DNA from: Cyclobacteriaceae bacterium
Lineage (GTDB): Bacteria; Bacteroidota; Bacteroidia; Cytophagales; Cyclobacteriaceae
Assembly: GCA_019751475.1 (NCBI GenBank)
Contig: JAIENH010000033.1
Span: 1 to 8,662 of the forward strand
DNA length: 8,662 nt
Direction of reading: 5' to 3'
The translations under genes were made by a program, and so were the position numbers. The notes beneath the pieces were generated by a model. That model was given only the letters and a program-made list of their open reading frames with translations. It had not been told where the DNA came from and searched no databases. Below are positions 7,431 to 8,662 of this stretch, piece by piece; positions within the stretch are counted from its first letter, which is position 1; each line of letters opens with the position of its first letter.

Positions 7431-7610
7431 TCAGAACTTGTCTTCTGATCCCATTCCTCCAAGCGGCTCGTGATTAAGTTTAGCAGCCGTGGATATTTCA
7501 CTTGATAATGAATTACCTTGTGCTACAGGCTTAGAGGGCTTTGTTTTGAAGGAAAATGTAACTATAGTTACAATAACGAGTGATAAGATGATTAAAACTT
7601 TGCTTTTCAT
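7431..7610 (-). CDS. Tiny exported protein, 59 residues, unknown function
   Basis: ATG at 7610 to TGA at 7431. The N-terminus MKSKVLIILSLVIVTIVTFS is a basic start followed by a strongly hydrophobic stretch (5-21), so it is a signal peptide or membrane anchor. The rest (about 22-59) is a short polar tail, SKPVAQGNSLSSEISTAAKL followed by NHEPLGGMGSEDKF. No known domain is recognised. The C-terminus PLGGMGSED resembles PRGGEASAD of the gene 11 bp upstream, suggesting related exported peptides. A plausible signal sequence, the 11-bp operon spacing and the downstream terminator support a real gene. Function unknown; a secreted signal or a small sensor accessory are possibilities, not demonstrated. 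Confidence 0.68.
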   Translation of the reverse strand: MKSKVLIILSLVIVTIVTFSFKTKPSKPVAQGNSLSSEISTAAKLNHEPLGGMGSEDKF

Positions 7611-7621
7611 AGCTAATAGTT

Positions 7622-7741
7622 TTAATTTTTACCATCGGCTGATGCTTCGCCTCCACGTGGCTTAATGTTCTCTTCTGAACAAGAAGAAATTGTCATTCCA
7701 GAAACAAAAACTAAAAGCAGGATGTAAATAAATTTTTTCAT
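7622..7741 (-). CDS. Tiny lipoprotein, 39 residues, unknown function
   Basis: ATG at 7741 starts MKKFIYILLLVFVSGMTISS followed by Cys21, a basic-hydrophobic signal with the lipobox ISS|C, so the product is probably lipidated and cleaved to a 19-residue peptide beginning CSEENIKPRGG. The frame is open to an ATG at 7825, but that start would put an unrelated 28-residue segment before the lipoprotein signal and leave no room for a promoter next to the divergent TPR gene. The mature part has no recognisable domain. Its end (PRGGEASADGKN, 28-39) resembles the end of the next gene's product. First gene of a two-gene unit with the 59-residue protein. Function unknown. Confidence 0.68.
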   Translation of the reverse strand: MKKFIYILLLVFVSGMTISSCSEENIKPRGGEASADGKN

Positions 7742-7828
7742 AAGATTATGTTTTATTTTGGTTATGTGTTTTGATTTGTTTTCTAAAACGTTACAAAGGA
7801 AGAGAGTAAGAAAAAATGCAGCCATGTA
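7742..7828. promoter_or_regulatory. Divergent promoter region of the peptide operon and second TPR gene
   Basis: These 87 bp separate the lipoprotein start (minus) and the second TPR sensor start (plus). On the minus strand, TTCCTTTG (plus 7794-7801) differs from TAnnTTTG at one position, but no TTG stands at -33. No clean element faces the TPR gene. If the TPR gene starts at TTG 7874 instead, its promoter could extend beyond this interval. Confidence 0.4.
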
Positions 7829-8662
7829 ATGATTGTTTGTAAATTACATCTGTGCCGAATTATAAACCGTGGTTTGAGAACCGCAGGCATCATCTTTTTT
7901 ATCATTTTTTATGAGCTAAAAATGGTGAATGCACAGCAGTCAAGAATTGATTCCCTTACGTCCTCGTTAACAAATACAAAAGGAGGTGAACGATTTAGAA
8001 GTCTTTATGATTTAGCGTACGAGTTCATTGATGTTGATAATGAAAAGGCTTTACTCTATGCAATTGAAGCAAAGAAACTTGCGTTCGATCGGAATGACGC
8101 GTTAGGTCAAACAATGGCAGGAAGAGTCGGTGCGTCTGCGCTTCGAAGATTGGAGAGATTGAATGAATCAATTCTCATGGGTGAGGAGGCATTGCAGCTG
8201 GCAAAAACGAGCAAGTTTAACGATGAGATAAAAATCCTTCTTAACTCACTTGCTATTACTTATACCTACCGAGCTGACTATGATAAAGCATTGGAACTTT
8301 ACTTCCAGTCTCTATCAATAAGAGAAGAGACTGGAAATAAGGCGGAGATTAGTATATGCCTTAATAATATAGGGTTAGTTTTTTTTAAGATGAGAAGTTT
8401 TGAAAAAGCGCTTGAGTATTATGATAAGTCGTTACGATACAAGATTGACTCAAAAGATCAGCATGACTTGGATCGCCTCTATATAAATATAGGCCTATGC
8501 TACAATGAGCTTAAGAGATTTTCAGAAGCCTCAGAAGCGATTAAGCAAGGTCTGATGACATGCGATGATAAGTGCTCTTCTCAAATTTTAATTGAAGCGG
8601 AATATGGACTTGGCCATTCCCTGTTTGGATTGAAGAAGTATGAGGCTTCGCTAACTCATTTT
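7829..8662 (+). CDS. Second exported TPR sensor protein, N-terminal 278 residues (3' end beyond window)
   Basis: Open from ATG 7829 to the right edge; 3' end not seen. The ATG gives a long signal peptide (basic MIVCKLHLCRIINRGLRTAG, then hydrophobic IIFFIIFYELKMVNA, cleavage near NA|QQ). TTG at 7874 would give a shorter, equally good signal peptide (RTAGIIFFIIFYELKMVNA), so the start is uncertain; ATG 7922 would lose the signal. Residues about 40-278 are TPR-type repeats, such as ILLNSLAITYTYRADYDKAL and LNNIGLVFFKMRSFEKALEY. It is a paralogue of the product of 5733-7295: similar start of the mature part (RIDSL against RADSL), the same repeat order, and matching IGLCY with a CxxxC pair (C224, C245, C249) at identical spacing. 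By analogy it should continue to a membrane helix and coiled coil, and perhaps a kinase domain. Divergent from the peptide operon. Confidence 0.85.
   Translation, partial: MIVCKLHLCRIINRGLRTAGIIFFIIFYELKMVNAQQSRIDSLTSSLTNTKGGERFRSLYDLAYEFIDVDNEKALLYAIEAKKLAFDRNDALGQTMAGRVGASALRRLERLNESILMGEEALQLAKTSKFNDEIKILLNSLAITYTYRADYDKALELYFQSLSIREETGNKAEISICLNNIGLVFFKMRSFEKALEYYDKSLRYKIDSKDQHDLDRLYINIGLCYNELKRFSEASEAIKQGLMTCDDKCSSQILIEAEYGLGHSLFGLKKYEASLTHF

Noticed and set aside
7742..7825. 67-residue version of the small lipoprotein
   Set aside because: The 28 extra residues would bury a standard lipoprotein signal and consume the divergent promoter region; ATG 7741 is better.

Overview
The window reads as chromosomal DNA of a member of the Bacteroidota, most likely a free-living Cytophagales-type bacterium. 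This rests on gene content: a Bacteroidota-style secreted RHS/YD-repeat protein, a DUF6624 protein, and signal-peptide/TPR/transmembrane/coiled-coil sensors next to a HisKA_3-type kinase and a LuxR-type response regulator. It also rests on mostly weak Shine-Dalgarno sites, one good match to the Bacteroidota -7 element TAnnTTTG, and moderate GC. The genus cannot be named from the sequence alone.

Left part (1-4061, minus strand): a small exported DUF6624 protein is followed, after a strong intercistronic hairpin, by the first 1126 codons of a very large exported RHS-like protein. The RHS gene runs off the left edge, so its YD-repeat core and any C-terminal toxin and immunity gene lie outside the window.

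Middle part (4062-7295): a signalling cluster. A NarL/LuxR-type response regulator (plus) faces a short soluble HisKA_3-type histidine kinase (minus) with only 17 bp between their stop codons. The kinase is divergent, by 70 bp, from a 520-residue exported TPR protein with one membrane helix and a cytoplasmic coiled coil. The TPR protein has the sensor but no ATPase domain; the kinase has the catalytic core but no sensor or membrane segment. Together they look like a TPR-type receptor kinase split over two genes, with the regulator as the likely output.

Right part (7296-8662): two tiny minus-strand genes encode exported peptides of 59 and 39 residues, the second a lipoprotein. They are 11 bp apart, precede a probable terminator, and end in a similar motif, PxGGx[AG]SxD. 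Divergent from them is a second TPR sensor, cut by the right edge. It is a paralogue of the first and keeps three cysteines with identical spacing. Exported micro-peptides lying between two periplasmic TPR sensors suggest, as a hypothesis only, a peptide/TPR-receptor signalling module. I see no tRNA, rRNA, CRISPR array, insertion sequence or clear mobile-element boundary.
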